A DNA stretch of 50,105 nucleotides from Rhodocyclaceae bacterium. GTDB lineage: Bacteria > Pseudomonadota > Gammaproteobacteria > Burkholderiales > Rhodocyclaceae. A program made the position numbers and the translations under genes. The DNA lies in contig VBWA01000026.1 in NCBI GenBank assembly GCA_006218025.1, forward strand, positions 1 through 50,105. Direction: 5' to 3'. The notes under the pieces are model-generated. The model was not told the origin of the DNA, did not search any database, and saw only the letters and a program-made list of their open reading frames with translations. Shown here one piece after another: positions 37,786 through 46,227 of the stretch (the first letter of the stretch is position 1; each line of letters begins with the position of its first letter).

Positions 37786-37909
37786 GCTATTGAGCCGGCA
37801 TCATTGAACTTGAAACCGCCGTTCGGGCTGAGCTTGTCGAAGCCCCGTGCGCCCTTCCTTCGACAGGCTCAGGACGAACGTTCAAGCAGGTTTCAGCCGG
37901 ATCAATAGG
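37786..37909. repeat. Nested inverted repeats after the nifZ-like gene
   Basis: Inner arms 37820-37842 and 37857-37880 belong to the same family as the rnfB/rnfC hairpin (CTGAGC-TTGTCGAAG type). Outer arms are CTATTGA with CCGGC (about 37786-37799) and GCCGG with TCAATAG (about 37895-37909). It stands between convergent genes and may act as a bidirectional transcription end. Confidence 0.7.
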
Positions 37910-37927
37910 CCGGCCTTCCGTGCAGCC

Positions 37928-38326
37928 TCAGCCCGAAGCATTCGCCACGGTGATCTGGTCGTTGAGCGTCCAGTAATCGTAGAGGTAGCCGACGCCCAGC
38001 AAGCCGAGCGTGCAGAGGTAGAGGATGCCGGTGATCCACTTGCCCATGTACATCCGATGCACGCCGAAAAAGCCGAGGAAGGTCAGCAGTATCCAGGCGA
38101 CCGAATAGTTGATCTTGCCCGAGCGGAACCTGAGGTCCGCCTGACGGTCCAAGGAAGGTATCAGGAACAGATCGATCAGCCAGCCGACGCCCAGCAGGCC
38201 AAGCGTGAAGAACCAGATTGTTCCGGTCACCGGTTTGCCGTAATAGAAACGGTGTGCGCCGGTGAAACCGAACAGCCAGAGGACATAACCGACAGTCTTT
38301 GAATGGGTATCGCTTGCCTGCGTCAT
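37928..38326 (-). CDS. Double TM2-domain membrane protein
   Basis: 132 residues with two TM2 units: GYVLWLFGFTGAHRFYYGK plus GTIWFFTLGLLGVGWLIDLF, and AWILLTFLGFFGVHRMYMGK plus GILYLCTLGLLGVGYLYDYW. Each unit has two membrane helices with the conserved G-HR-Y-GK turn. Cytoplasmic-membrane protein of unknown function. ATG 38326 is preferred over upstream in-frame starts because the family begins at the first TM2 unit. Confidence 0.88.
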   Translation of the reverse strand: MTQASDTHSKTVGYVLWLFGFTGAHRFYYGKPVTGTIWFFTLGLLGVGWLIDLFLIPSLDRQADLRFRSGKINYSVAWILLTFLGFFGVHRMYMGKWITGILYLCTLGLLGVGYLYDYWTLNDQITVANASG

Positions 38327-38502
38327 TGTCCGACTCCCTGGGTGGCCGATGTCAATCGGGCGTCCAATCAAGCTTACGCCGAAAAATGTCGAGTGCGTGC
38401 TGGCGCACATACCGCGCGGCGGAATTGCGCTATAAGGACAGATGTTGTTATTGGCAGCCACCTGGCGGTCTATGGCTGCCGGCAGAAAACGGGAGGCGAC
38501 CC

Positions 38503-39474
38503 ATGAGACGAATCATCCTGATGCTGACACTGGCTCTGGCCGGCGCGGCACATGCGCAGGAACTGACCCTGTTCGGGGGCGGGCTGGAGGACACGGCGAC
38601 CCGGCAACGCACTTCGGCCTGGGCCTTCGAGTACCAGCATCCCCTGGGCGAGAACATCGCCGCCAGCTTTGCCTGGCTGAACGAAGGCCATGTCCCCGGC
38701 CATCATCGCGACGGGCAGGCTATCCAGGTCTGGGGCCGCGGCAATCTGCTCGACCGGCGCCTGTCGCTCGCCGCCGGTATCGGCCCCTACCGGTTTTCCG
38801 ACACCACGCCGGCGCCGTCCGGCGGCTATGCGAACGTCCATGGCTGGGGCACCATCGGCAGTCTGGCGGCGACTTACTACTCCGACAGCCGCTGGCTGTA
38901 CCAGATGCGCTACAACCGCATCGTCACCCCCAACAGCATCGACACCCGCGCGCTGATGTTCGGCATCGGCTATCTGCTGGAACCGGTATCCGCGCGCGGG
39001 CCGCACGAGTCGGTGCCGCGCCAGGCGTTGCGCACCACGAGCGACGAAGTCACGCTGTTCCTCGGCAAGACGATCGTCAATAGCTATGAATCGGAACTCG
39101 GTACCGCCTATTCCGTCGAATACCGCCGTGGCCTGGCGCGCCACGTCGATGTGACGCTGGCGGTGCTGAACGAGGGCGACGCCCGGCTGATCCGGCGTAC
39201 CGGCGTCACTGCGCAGATATGGGGCGTACGCGAAGTGCTCGCCAGCGATCGGCTGGTACTGGGGATCGGTTTCGGGCCCTACCTGGCAGTCGACCGGTAT
39301 CGGGCGGCGGAACCCGGCGAAGGTGGCGACAGCAAGTTCTCCTGGATTTTCACCGCGACTGCCGCCTACCGACTCAGTCAGGAATGGGCGGCGCGCATTT
39401 CCTGGAATCGCGTCAACACCAACCACCATCGAGACACCGACGTGATCCTGCTCGGCGCCGGTTATCGCTTTTGA
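38503..39474 (+). CDS. Outer-membrane beta-barrel protein, internally duplicated
   Basis: 323 residues. Signal peptide 1-18 (ILMLTLALAGAAHAQ). Ends in YRF with the terminal Phe expected for an outer-membrane barrel. Two halves are clearly related: ELTLFGGGLED, WAFEYQHPL, LNEGHVPG, AAGIGPYRF in the first; EVTLFLGKTIV, YSVEYRRGL, LNEGDARL, GIGFGPYLA in the second. So it looks like two fused copies of a small (about 150-residue) barrel or of a barrel half. Family not identified. Sits between the nifLA block and nifB. Confidence 0.8.
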   Translation: MRRIILMLTLALAGAAHAQELTLFGGGLEDTATRQRTSAWAFEYQHPLGENIAASFAWLNEGHVPGHHRDGQAIQVWGRGNLLDRRLSLAAGIGPYRFSDTTPAPSGGYANVHGWGTIGSLAATYYSDSRWLYQMRYNRIVTPNSIDTRALMFGIGYLLEPVSARGPHESVPRQALRTTSDEVTLFLGKTIVNSYESELGTAYSVEYRRGLARHVDVTLAVLNEGDARLIRRTGVTAQIWGVREVLASDRLVLGIGFGPYLAVDRYRAAEPGEGGDSKFSWIFTATAAYRLSQEWAARISWNRVNTNHHRDTDVILLGAGYRF

Positions 39475-39538
39475 CCCCGGCGTCTGCCGCGGGGATTGAT
39501 GTCTAGCGGGGGCGATGTGCAAGCTCAGTCGCGTCGAT

Positions 39539-39554
39539 TGTGGCGTTCCCGACA
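39539..39554. promoter_or_regulatory. NifA upstream activator site of nifB
   Basis: TGTGGCGTTCCCGACA, an exact TGT-N10-ACA, about 41 bases upstream of the -24 element of the nifB promoter. Not part of a repeat. Confidence 0.8.
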
Positions 39555-39594
39555 ATCAATCATTCTGCAATCTATGAATCAATGACTTAGCGCC

Positions 39595-39610
39595 TGGCAC
39601 AGGCATTGCT
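39595..39610 (+). promoter_or_regulatory. Sigma54 promoter of nifB
   Basis: TGGCACAGGCATTGCT, a perfect match to TGGCAC-N5-TTGCW with GG (39596-39597) and GC (39608-39609) correctly spaced. The transcript would begin near 39621, 18 bases before the nifB ATG. Confidence 0.9.
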
Positions 39611-39638
39611 GAAAGGAACACGACGCCCTCCGTGGAGA

Positions 39639-41099
39639 ATGATCGTGGACCTGCCAGTGATTGCCCCAGAAGCACCCCAGGCCGGCGGCTGCAGCGCCGG
39701 CAGTTGCGGTTCCAGTGCCGACCAGATGGGCGGCATGTCGGACGAGATCCGCGCCCGGGTGCAGGACCATCCCTGCTATTCGGAAGACGCGCACCACTAC
39801 TTCGCGCGCATGCACGTCGCGGTGGCGCCGGCCTGCAACATCCAGTGCCATTACTGCAACCGCAAGTACGACTGCGCCAACGAGTCGCGTCCCGGCGTCG
39901 TCTCGGAACTGCTGACGCCCGATCAGGCCGTCAAGAAGACGCTGGCCGTCGCCGCCACGATTCCGCAGATGACGGTGCTCGGCATCGCCGGCCCCGGCGA
40001 TCCCCTGGCCAATCCCGAACGCACCTTCGAGACCTTCCGCCAGCTCGCGGCGAAGGCGCCCGACATCAAGCTCTGCGTGTCGACCAACGGCCTCTCGCTG
40101 CCCGATAACGTCGAGGAATTGGCCAAGCACAACATCGACCACGTCACCATCACCATCAACTGCGTCGACCCCGATGTCGGCGCAAAAATCTACCCGTGGA
40201 TCTTCTGGCAGAACAAGCGCATCCACGGCCGCGAGGCGGCGGAAATCCTCATCGCGCAGCAGCAGAAGGGGCTGGAGATGCTGGTGGCCAAGGGCATCCT
40301 GGTCAAGGTCAATTCGGTGCTGATCCCCGGCGTCAATGACGAACACCTGAAGGAAGTGTCGAAGATCGTCAAGGCCAAGGGCGCCTTCCTGCACAACGTC
40401 ATGCCGCTGATCGCCGAGAACCTGCAGGACGCCTGCGAGGGCGACATGAACATGATGCGCCATTGCCGCCAGTGCCGCGCCGATGCGGTCGGCCTGCTCG
40501 GCGAGGACCGCGGCGACGAATTCACCATGGACAAGATCGAGGCCATGGACATCGACTACGAAGCCGCGATGACGGTGCGCGCCGAGTTGCGCGCCAAGGT
40601 CACGGCGGAGCTGGAGGCGAAGCGCCAGAAAGCACACGCGCCACCCGCACCCCAGGTGGTGCAGTTCATGCCGCGTCCTCACAAGTCGGCGCAAGAGTCG
40701 GCGCCGGCGGGACGGCGAGTACTGATGGCCGTGGCGGCCAAGGGCGGCCTGGTCGCCGTGCACTTCGGCCACGCGAAAGAGTTTCTGGTCTATGAGGCCT
40801 CCGCCGATGGCGCCAAGTTCGTCGGCCATCGCAAGGCCGAGCAGTATTGCGCCGGAGACGAGACCTGCGGCGATGGCGAATCGGTGCTCGATCGCACCAT
40901 CAAGGCGCTGGAAGGCTGCGAGGTGGTGCTCTGTTCGAAGATCGGTTTCGAGCCCTGGGGCAATCTCGAAGCGGCCGGCATCGCACCTAATGGCGAACAT
41001 GCCATGGAGCCCATCGAGGAAGCCGTGATGGCGGTGTGGAATGAAATGCTGGCGGCCGGCAAACTCGACGCCAAGCCATCCGCGGCCAAATGCGCCTGA
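39639..41099 (+). CDS. nifB: NifB, FeMo-cofactor precursor synthase with NifX-like domain
   Basis: 486 residues. Radical-SAM enzyme making NifB-co (8Fe-9S-C). The SAM cluster motif CNIQCHYCNRKYDC is followed by GIAGPGDPLAN; additional cluster Cys residues occur in the N-terminal CSAGSCGS region and in CRQCRADAVG. A C-terminal NifX/NafY-like domain (about 370-470) has AAKGGLVAVHFGHAKEFLVY. The two are joined by a linker that carries a dispersed repeat copy (40691-40716). ATG 39639 follows GTGGAG at 39632-39637. First gene of nifB-fdxN-draG block. Confidence 0.96.
   Translation: MIVDLPVIAPEAPQAGGCSAGSCGSSADQMGGMSDEIRARVQDHPCYSEDAHHYFARMHVAVAPACNIQCHYCNRKYDCANESRPGVVSELLTPDQAVKKTLAVAATIPQMTVLGIAGPGDPLANPERTFETFRQLAAKAPDIKLCVSTNGLSLPDNVEELAKHNIDHVTITINCVDPDVGAKIYPWIFWQNKRIHGREAAEILIAQQQKGLEMLVAKGILVKVNSVLIPGVNDEHLKEVSKIVKAKGAFLHNVMPLIAENLQDACEGDMNMMRHCRQCRADAVGLLGEDRGDEFTMDKIEAMDIDYEAAMTVRAELRAKVTAELEAKRQKAHAPPAPQVVQFMPRPHKSAQESAPAGRRVLMAVAAKGGLVAVHFGHAKEFLVYEASADGAKFVGHRKAEQYCAGDETCGDGESVLDRTIKALEGCEVVLCSKIGFEPWGNLEAAGIAPNGEHAMEPIEEAVMAVWNEMLAAGKLDAKPSAAKCA
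40691..40716 (-). repeat. Dispersed repeat, copy g (NifB linker)
   Basis: On the minus strand CCGCCGGCGCCGACTCTTGC preceded by GCCGTC. In NifB it encodes AQESAPAGRR in the linker between the radical-SAM part and the NifX-like domain. Confidence 0.7.
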
Positions 41100-41109
41100 G
41101 GAAACCGTC

Positions 41110-41388
41110 ATGGCACTCGAAATCATCGAAAGCTGCGTGAACTGCTGGGCCTGCGCGCCGCTCTGCCCCAACAAGGCGATCTACGAAGCCGCCCCTCACT
41201 TCCTGATCGACGCCGACAAATGCACCGAATGCGTCGGCGATTTTGCCGACGCACAGTGCGTCGCGATCTGCCCGATCGAGGGCGCGATCCTCGACGAACT
41301 CGGCACCGAAATGAACCCGCCCGGTTCGCTGACCGGCATCCCGCCCGAGCGCTGGGCAGCGGCGCAAGCAGAAATCATGGCGCGCTGA
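41110..41388 (+). CDS. fdxN: 2[4Fe-4S] ferredoxin FdxN
   Basis: 92 residues. Two cluster motifs: CVNCWACAPLCP and CTECVGDFADAQCVAICP, the second with the longer spacing typical of nif-linked FdxN ferredoxins. Electron donor to nitrogenase or to NifB. Ten bases after nifB. Confidence 0.94.
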   Translation: MALEIIESCVNCWACAPLCPNKAIYEAAPHFLIDADKCTECVGDFADAQCVAICPIEGAILDELGTEMNPPGSLTGIPPERWAAAQAEIMAR

Positions 41389-41390
41389 TC

Positions 41391-41813
41391 ATGGTCACCA
41401 TCACCTTCTTCGAAAAGACCGGCTGCTCCGGCAACGCGCGGCAGAAGCAACTGCTCAAGGACTCCGGCCACGAAGTGCTGGCGCGCGACCTGCGCCACAA
41501 GCCGTGGACCAACACTGCCCTGCTCGAATTTCTCGCCGGCCTGCCCGTGGCGCAATGGTTCAACCCGTCCGCGCCGGCGATCAAGGCGGGCGACATCGTG
41601 CCCGGCGATCTCGACGAGCCGACCGCCCTGGCATTGCTGCGCGACAACCCGCTGCTGATCCGCCGGCCGCTGCTGCAAGTCGGCACGGAAAGAAAAGTCG
41701 GCTTCGACGCCATGGCGATCCACGCCTGGATCGGTCTCAAGGACGTGCCCGACGAAAACCTCGAAGCCTGTCGTCATGGCGGGGACTCCCATGCCGGCGG
41801 CTGTGCGCCCTGA
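41391..41813 (+). CDS. Nitrogenase-associated ArsC-like protein
   Basis: 140 residues, thioredoxin fold of the ArsC/Spx type, most like the nitrogenase-associated protein family (NifO-like). Seen: FFEKTGCSGNARQKQLLKDSGHEV with a single Cys at the ArsC position, PVAQWFNPSAPAIKAGDIVP, NPLLIRRPLLQVG. Typical arsenate-reductase second Cys is absent. Two bases after fdxN; overlaps the flavodiiron gene. Proposed roles in the literature include molybdenum distribution, not settled. Confidence 0.86.
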   Translation: MVTITFFEKTGCSGNARQKQLLKDSGHEVLARDLRHKPWTNTALLEFLAGLPVAQWFNPSAPAIKAGDIVPGDLDEPTALALLRDNPLLIRRPLLQVGTERKVGFDAMAIHAWIGLKDVPDENLEACRHGGDSHAGGCAP

Positions 41814-43074
41814 CGAAGGCGTTGTCGTCGCACCCGGCGTGCACTGGATCGGCGCGCTCGACCCCGGCCTGCGCAGTTTCGACATCATCCTGCGCACCGC
41901 CAACGGCACCAGCTACAACGCCTACGCGGTGCGCGGCAGCGCCGGCGTCGCGGTGATCGACACGGTCAAGGAGAATTTCTCCGCGACCTTCTTCGCGCGC
42001 CTGGAAGCCGTCGCCGATTACGCCGAGATCACCACCATCGTGCTCAACCACCTCGAACCCGACCACTCGGGCGCGCTGCCGGAACTCCTGCGTCGCGCGC
42101 CGCAGGCCAGGCTCTACGTCTCGCACCAGGCGCGGCCGATGCTCAAGGGCCTGTTCAATCCCGCCGAATTTGCCGGGCGCATCACGGCAGTCGGCACCGG
42201 CGACACGGTGAGCCTGGGCGACCGCGAGCTGGAATTCTTCAACACGCCCTACCTGCACTGGCCGGACACCCAATGCACCTGGCTGGCGGCCGAGGGCCTG
42301 CTGTTCTCCGGCGATTTCCTCGGTTGCCACTACTGCGATGCGCGCCTGTTCAACGACGCCGTCGGCGACTTCCGCTTTTCCTTCGACTACTACTACGGCC
42401 ACATCATGCGGCCCTTCCGCGCCCACGTGCGCCAGGCGCTGGACCTGATCGAACCGCTGCCGCTGCTGACCATCGCCCCGGCCCACGGCCCCATCCTGCG
42501 CGACGACCCGCGCGACTACGTGCGCCGCTACCGCGCGCTGTCGAAAAGCGGCCTGCACAACACCACGGCCAAGACCTTGTTGGTGTTCTACATCTCGGCC
42601 TACGGCGCGACGCGGCGCATGGCCGAAGCAGTCGCGGCCGGCGCCGAATCGGCGGCCGCGGAAGGCGGCGGGGCCGGCGAACTGCGCGTCTCGCTCTACG
42701 ACATCGAGGGCAGCGAACCGCAGCCCTTCGTCGACCTGATCGAGGAAGCCGACGCGCTGATCTTCGGCAGCCCGACGATCAACGGCGATGCGGTCAAGCC
42801 GGTGTGGGACCTGCTCTCCTCGCTGACCATGGTCGATGTCAAGGGCAAGCTCGGCGCGGCCTTCGGCTCCTACGGCTGGAGCGGCGAGGCGGTGCCGATG
42901 ATCGAGGATCGCCTGCGCCGGCTCAAGCTGCGCGTGCCGGTGCCCGGCGTCAAGGCGCGCCTGGCGCCGACCGACGACGAATTCGCCGCCTGCCGCCGGC
43001 TCGGCCGCGAGGCCGCATTGCATTTGCTGGGCCGCGCCGAAGCGCGCGTGATCGACATGGCGGCCCTTGCTTAA
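41776..43074 (+). CDS. Flavodiiron protein, FprA/ROO type
   Basis: 432 residues. Metallo-beta-lactamase diiron domain (about 1-270) with NHLEPDHSGALP and SGDFLG, and a C-terminal flavodoxin domain (about 275-420) with YISAYGATRRMAEAV and GSPTINGDAVKPVW. Reduces O2 to water or NO to N2O with electrons from a small carrier. In the middle of a nif operon it most likely removes oxygen close to nitrogenase. ATG 41776 or 41791 possible; GGGGA before 41791 favours neither strongly. Confidence 0.92.
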   Translation: MAGTPMPAAVRPDEGVVVAPGVHWIGALDPGLRSFDIILRTANGTSYNAYAVRGSAGVAVIDTVKENFSATFFARLEAVADYAEITTIVLNHLEPDHSGALPELLRRAPQARLYVSHQARPMLKGLFNPAEFAGRITAVGTGDTVSLGDRELEFFNTPYLHWPDTQCTWLAAEGLLFSGDFLGCHYCDARLFNDAVGDFRFSFDYYYGHIMRPFRAHVRQALDLIEPLPLLTIAPAHGPILRDDPRDYVRRYRALSKSGLHNTTAKTLLVFYISAYGATRRMAEAVAAGAESAAAEGGGAGELRVSLYDIEGSEPQPFVDLIEEADALIFGSPTINGDAVKPVWDLLSSLTMVDVKGKLGAAFGSYGWSGEAVPMIEDRLRRLKLRVPVPGVKARLAPTDDEFAACRRLGREAALHLLGRAEARVIDMAALA

Positions 43075-43095
43075 CCATTTACCCGGAGAACCACC

Positions 43096-43383
43096 ATGCC
43101 CAAAGCCACAGTTACCTTCCAGGACATCGGCGTCAGCGTCACCGTTCCCGCCGGCACGCGGCTCATCGAAGTCTCGGAGAAAGTCGGCGCCGGCATCACC
43201 TACGGCTGCCGCGAAGGCGAGTGCTGCACCTGCCTGACCAAGATCGTCTCCGGCCACGAGCATCTCGCCGCGCCATCGGTGCTGGAAGACCAGGTGCTGA
43301 AAGACAACCTCGCGCCGCGCCACCATCGCCTCGCCTGCCAGGCGCAATTGCTCGGCGGCACCATCGTGGTCAAACCGGCGTAA
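43096..43383 (+). CDS. 2Fe-2S ferredoxin, plant-type
   Basis: 95 residues. CREGECCTC (C-X4-C-X2-C) and a distal Cys in HRLACQAQLLGG form a [2Fe-2S] site; VPAGTRLIEVSEKVGAGITYG is the family's first half. Possible electron partner of the flavodiiron protein before it or of nitrogenase. The string AAAGTCGGCGCCGGC inside it looks like the dispersed repeat by chance, since EKVGAGI is normal here. Confidence 0.92.
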   Translation: MPKATVTFQDIGVSVTVPAGTRLIEVSEKVGAGITYGCREGECCTCLTKIVSGHEHLAAPSVLEDQVLKDNLAPRHHRLACQAQLLGGTIVVKPA

Positions 43384-43409
43384 GCCATTCATCATCCTAA
43401 GAACCTCAG

Positions 43410-43546
43410 TTCAATCCGCAGATGACGCAGATTACGCAGAGAAAACATCAGAGTGCTCGGTCCTCCTGGCTCATCCGAAAAGTGATGCGGCTCATCCAGG
43501 CAATGCTCTGATCCATCTGCGTTAATCGGCGAAATCTGCGGATCAA
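43410..43546. repeat. Imperfect inverted repeat between ferredoxin genes
   Basis: Left arm 43410-43440 (TCCGCAGATGACGCAGATTA) and right arm 43515-43546 are imperfect reverse complements enclosing about 75 bases. Sequences of this ATCTGCG/CGCAGAT type occur as dispersed repeats in many bacteria. They separate the FeSII-draG pair from the upstream genes; no sigma54 site is seen here. Confidence 0.7.
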
Positions 43547-43588
43547 ATGCCTTTTTTTCACGATCATTTCAACTCAACGGAGCCCACC

Positions 43589-43963
43589 ATGGCCAACATC
43601 ACTTTTTCCAGCAAGCTGCACAAGGACAAGACCGTCTATGCCGTCGCCGGCAGCCACAAGAAGACCATCCTCGAACTGGCCAAGGAAAACCACATCCCGA
43701 TCGACTTTTCCTGCGGCGACGGCGAATGCGGCACCTGCCTGGTCAAGGTCGGCAGCATCGACACCGCCAGCCGCAACAAGTACGGCCACATGGGCGGCCC
43801 GCTCAATGCGCGCGAAGTCGCGGTGCTCAAGGAACTCGGCAAGATCAGCCAGGCCCAGATCGACCAGATGTACGTCGATGACCTGCCGCCCACCGAATGG
43901 CGCCTGGCCTGCCAGTACATCGTGCGCGACGAGGACATCGTGGTCGACTACCCGAGCCGGTGA
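43589..43963 (+). CDS. FeSII (Shethna) nitrogenase-protecting ferredoxin
   Basis: 124 residues. CGDGECGTCLVKV gives C-X4-C-X2-C of a [2Fe-2S] cluster, with the fourth Cys in WRLACQYIVRDEDIVVDY. The whole layout, including the insert with KELGKISQAQIDQMYVDDLPPTE, matches the Azotobacter FeSII protein, which binds oxidised nitrogenase and shields it from O2 (conformational protection). Followed at once by draG (GTGA overlap), so fast redox protection and ADP-ribose removal are encoded together. Confidence 0.9.
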   Translation: MANITFSSKLHKDKTVYAVAGSHKKTILELAKENHIPIDFSCGDGECGTCLVKVGSIDTASRNKYGHMGGPLNAREVAVLKELGKISQAQIDQMYVDDLPPTEWRLACQYIVRDEDIVVDYPSR

Positions 43964-44862
43964 GCGATACGCCGGCCGCCGTTGACGGGGAAATCCTGGC
44001 ACGGGCCGAGGCCGCCTACCTCGGCCTGGCGCTGGGCGATGCGCTCGGCGCCACGGTCGAGTTCATGACGCCGCGCGAGATCGCCCATCACCACGGCATT
44101 CATCGCGAGATCGTCGGCGGCGGCTGGCTCAGGCTCAAGCCCGGCCAGGTCACCGACGACACGACCATGGCGCTCGCGCTGGGCGAATGCATCCTCGCCA
44201 ATGACGGCCGCGTCGAGGCGCTGGCCTGTGCCCGCGCCTTCGATGCATGGATGCGCGCGAAGCCGGTCGACATCGGCAACACCGTGCGCCGCAACCTGAT
44301 CCGCTTTCGCAACACCGGCGAGCCGCAAGGACCTCTTTCCGGCTACGACGCCGGCAACGGCGCCGCGATGCGCGTGCTGCCGGTGGCGCTGGCCACCTTC
44401 GGCCGGCCCGAGGCTGAGGTGCGCGCCGCCTGCCGCGCCCAGGCCCATGTCACCCACCACAACGCCGCGTCGGACGCCGCCTGCGAATTCCTCGCCCTCG
44501 CGGTGCAGGATTTCCTGCGCGGCGACTCGCTGCAGCAGGTGTTTCGCAATCGCGTGCGGCCGCTGGTCGCCGCCCATCCGGCCTTCGCCTTTCGCGAACG
44601 CCCGCGGCGCGAGAATCCCAGCGGCTGGGTGGTCGAAACCCTGCAGGCGGTGCTGCAATCGGTCGTCGATGTCGGCGGCTTCGAGCACTGCCTGGTCGAT
44701 GTCGTCAATCGCGGCGGCGACGCCGACACCACCGGCGCCATCGCCGGCATGCTGGCCGGCGCGCTCTACGGCCGCGAGGCCCTGCCCGCGCGCTGGCTCA
44801 AGGCGCTCGATCCGCAGGTGAGGGAAGCCTGCGTCGGGCAGGCGCGACGCCTGCTTGCCTGA
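43960..44862 (+). CDS. draG: Dinitrogenase reductase activating glycohydrolase DraG
   Basis: 300 residues. Removes ADP-ribose from NifH (Arg102 here) to reactivate it. ADP-ribosylglycohydrolase fold with metal-binding TDDTTMALALGE, the HNAASDAACEF helix and the C-terminal RGGDADTTGAIAGML. GTG 43960 overlaps the FeSII stop codon, which is the only start giving the family N terminus (AYLGLALGDALGATVEFM). Its partner draT is 3.7 kb away on the minus strand. Confidence 0.94.
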   Translation: MSDTPAAVDGEILARAEAAYLGLALGDALGATVEFMTPREIAHHHGIHREIVGGGWLRLKPGQVTDDTTMALALGECILANDGRVEALACARAFDAWMRAKPVDIGNTVRRNLIRFRNTGEPQGPLSGYDAGNGAAMRVLPVALATFGRPEAEVRAACRAQAHVTHHNAASDAACEFLALAVQDFLRGDSLQQVFRNRVRPLVAAHPAFAFRERPRRENPSGWVVETLQAVLQSVVDVGGFEHCLVDVVNRGGDADTTGAIAGMLAGALYGREALPARWLKALDPQVREACVGQARRLLA

Positions 44863-44892
44863 CCGGCGCGCGATCCAAACGGCATCGAGCAG

Positions 44893-45510
44893 CTATTGCC
44901 GCTGAATCAACATCAGGCGGGTGCCGTCCTTGAGCATCTCGACCCGGCGCAGAAAACTCATGCCGAGCAGGACGATGTGCGGCGAATCGGCAAGCACGGA
45001 GATGGTGGCTTCGACATCGCGCAACTGGATGGAACCCGCCTGCACGCTGTCGAGATTCACGACGTAAGCGGCGCTGGTGCCGCCGGCGGTGCTGGTGGCG
45101 ATCTTGCGCGCATCGCGATAGGCGATGCCGAGGCGGTCGGCCTCGGCTCGGCTCATGGCGATGCTGCTGGCGCCGGTGTCCACCATGGCTGCAGTGCGGC
45201 GCCCGTTGATGGTCACTTCGCTGATGTAGTGGCCGCGCCCGTCGGCCTGCAGCATGACGCTGGGTGAAATGCGTTCCCCCAGGCGCAGCCGGTGGGCATT
45301 GCCGTTGGCCTGGATCTCGGCATAACCGCCCGAGATGGAGATCAGCCTGACGCCCTCGGGGCTTTCCTGCCCCGGCCGCATCGTGCGCGGCGTGTCGTTG
45401 ATCTGGAGTTCGGCGTGGGTCGGGCCGATTGCGATCAGCCGCACCCAAACGGCGCTGGCGGCGGCACTGTAGCCGAGCAGCAGCGACAACAACATGATTC
45501 TGGCGAACAT
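44893..45510 (-). CDS. Periplasmic retropepsin-like aspartic protease
   Basis: 205 residues, clan AA aspartic protease family with signal peptide (MLLSLLLGYSAAASA). The active site is MVDTGASSIAMS (Asp about residue 112), followed by LLGMSFLRRVEM as in single-domain retropepsins that work as dimers. N-terminal part may bind the substrate. No link with nitrogen fixation is evident; it is convergent with draG. Confidence 0.88.
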   Translation of the reverse strand: MFARIMLLSLLLGYSAAASAVWVRLIAIGPTHAELQINDTPRTMRPGQESPEGVRLISISGGYAEIQANGNAHRLRLGERISPSVMLQADGRGHYISEVTINGRRTAAMVDTGASSIAMSRAEADRLGIAYRDARKIATSTAGGTSAAYVVNLDSVQAGSIQLRDVEATISVLADSPHIVLLGMSFLRRVEMLKDGTRLMLIQRQ

Positions 45511-45736
45511 GGTTTTCCCCGGGAGTCGATTGGCATTACGCTACCACGGGCGGCAGGCGGCGTCGACCGATTGGGTCAACCAGGGTCGAAAAGGCCGGTG
45601 CGTTCGAACCACCGCCGCGCGCATTACAATTGCCGCCGGTCGCCAGGCCGATGGCGGGATCGCATGATCGTCGGCGTGGCCCTCTCCAACCATGCGCGCG
45701 CCCGAAGCGCGGCAGCGAACAGGTACATCTCACGCA

Positions 45737-46147
45737 ATGCGCCAGAATCATCCGTCGTATCCCCAGGTCGCGCTCGATTTCATGAACCGCGACCACGAAG
45801 AATTCGCCGCCCTGCGAGGCAAGCTGCTCGACCTGATCGACAGCGGCACGGCAGACGCCATCGATGGCCTGCTCGACGAGCTGCAGCGCCACACGGTCCG
45901 CCACTTCGCCGACGAAGAAAAGGCGATGCAGGAGGCCGGGTTTCCGGTCTATGCAGTGCACAAGGGCGAACACGATGCGGTGCTGGTCGACATGGCGGCG
46001 CGCATCGAAGGCTGGCGCCGCGAGCGCGACATCGCCGTCCTGCGCGACTGGCTCGACGCGGCGGTCGGCGAGTGGTTTGTCAGCCATGTGAGCAGCATGG
46101 ACACGGTCACCGCCGGGTTCATCGCGGCGCAGCGGCAGCGCAGCTGA
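45737..46147 (+). CDS. Bacteriohemerythrin
   Basis: 136 residues from ATG 45737. Diiron O2-binding four-helix bundle. Ligands seen: His in NRDHEEF, His in LQRHTVRHFADEEKAM (H..E), His in VHKGEHD, and a late Asp in SSMDTV. Binds O2 reversibly; may buffer or deliver oxygen in the cytoplasm, useful for a microaerobic diazotroph. Divergent from the protease gene. Confidence 0.88.
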   Translation: MRQNHPSYPQVALDFMNRDHEEFAALRGKLLDLIDSGTADAIDGLLDELQRHTVRHFADEEKAMQEAGFPVYAVHKGEHDAVLVDMAARIEGWRRERDIAVLRDWLDAAVGEWFVSHVSSMDTVTAGFIAAQRQRS

Positions 46148-46178
46148 GGGCCGCGCCGCTGTTGACCCGCTGGTGCGA

Positions 46179-46211
46179 TTGAATTACATTATCTGGTGTT
46201 AGGTAATTCAA
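46179..46211. promoter_or_regulatory. Inverted repeat operator of the AbrB/PIN pair
   Basis: TTGAATTAC (46179-46187) and GTAATTCAA (46203-46211), perfect 9-base arms 15 bases apart. A TTGACC (46162-46167) and a weak -10 around 46185-46190 place the left arm on the promoter, so autorepression is likely. Confidence 0.7.
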
Positions 46212-46227
46212 CGTGGCGGAGAATTCC

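Noticed and set aside
43183-43200. Possible tenth copy of the dispersed repeat in the 2Fe-2S ferredoxin gene
   Set aside because: The encoded EKVGAGITYG is the normal family sequence and the match stops after about 15 bases.
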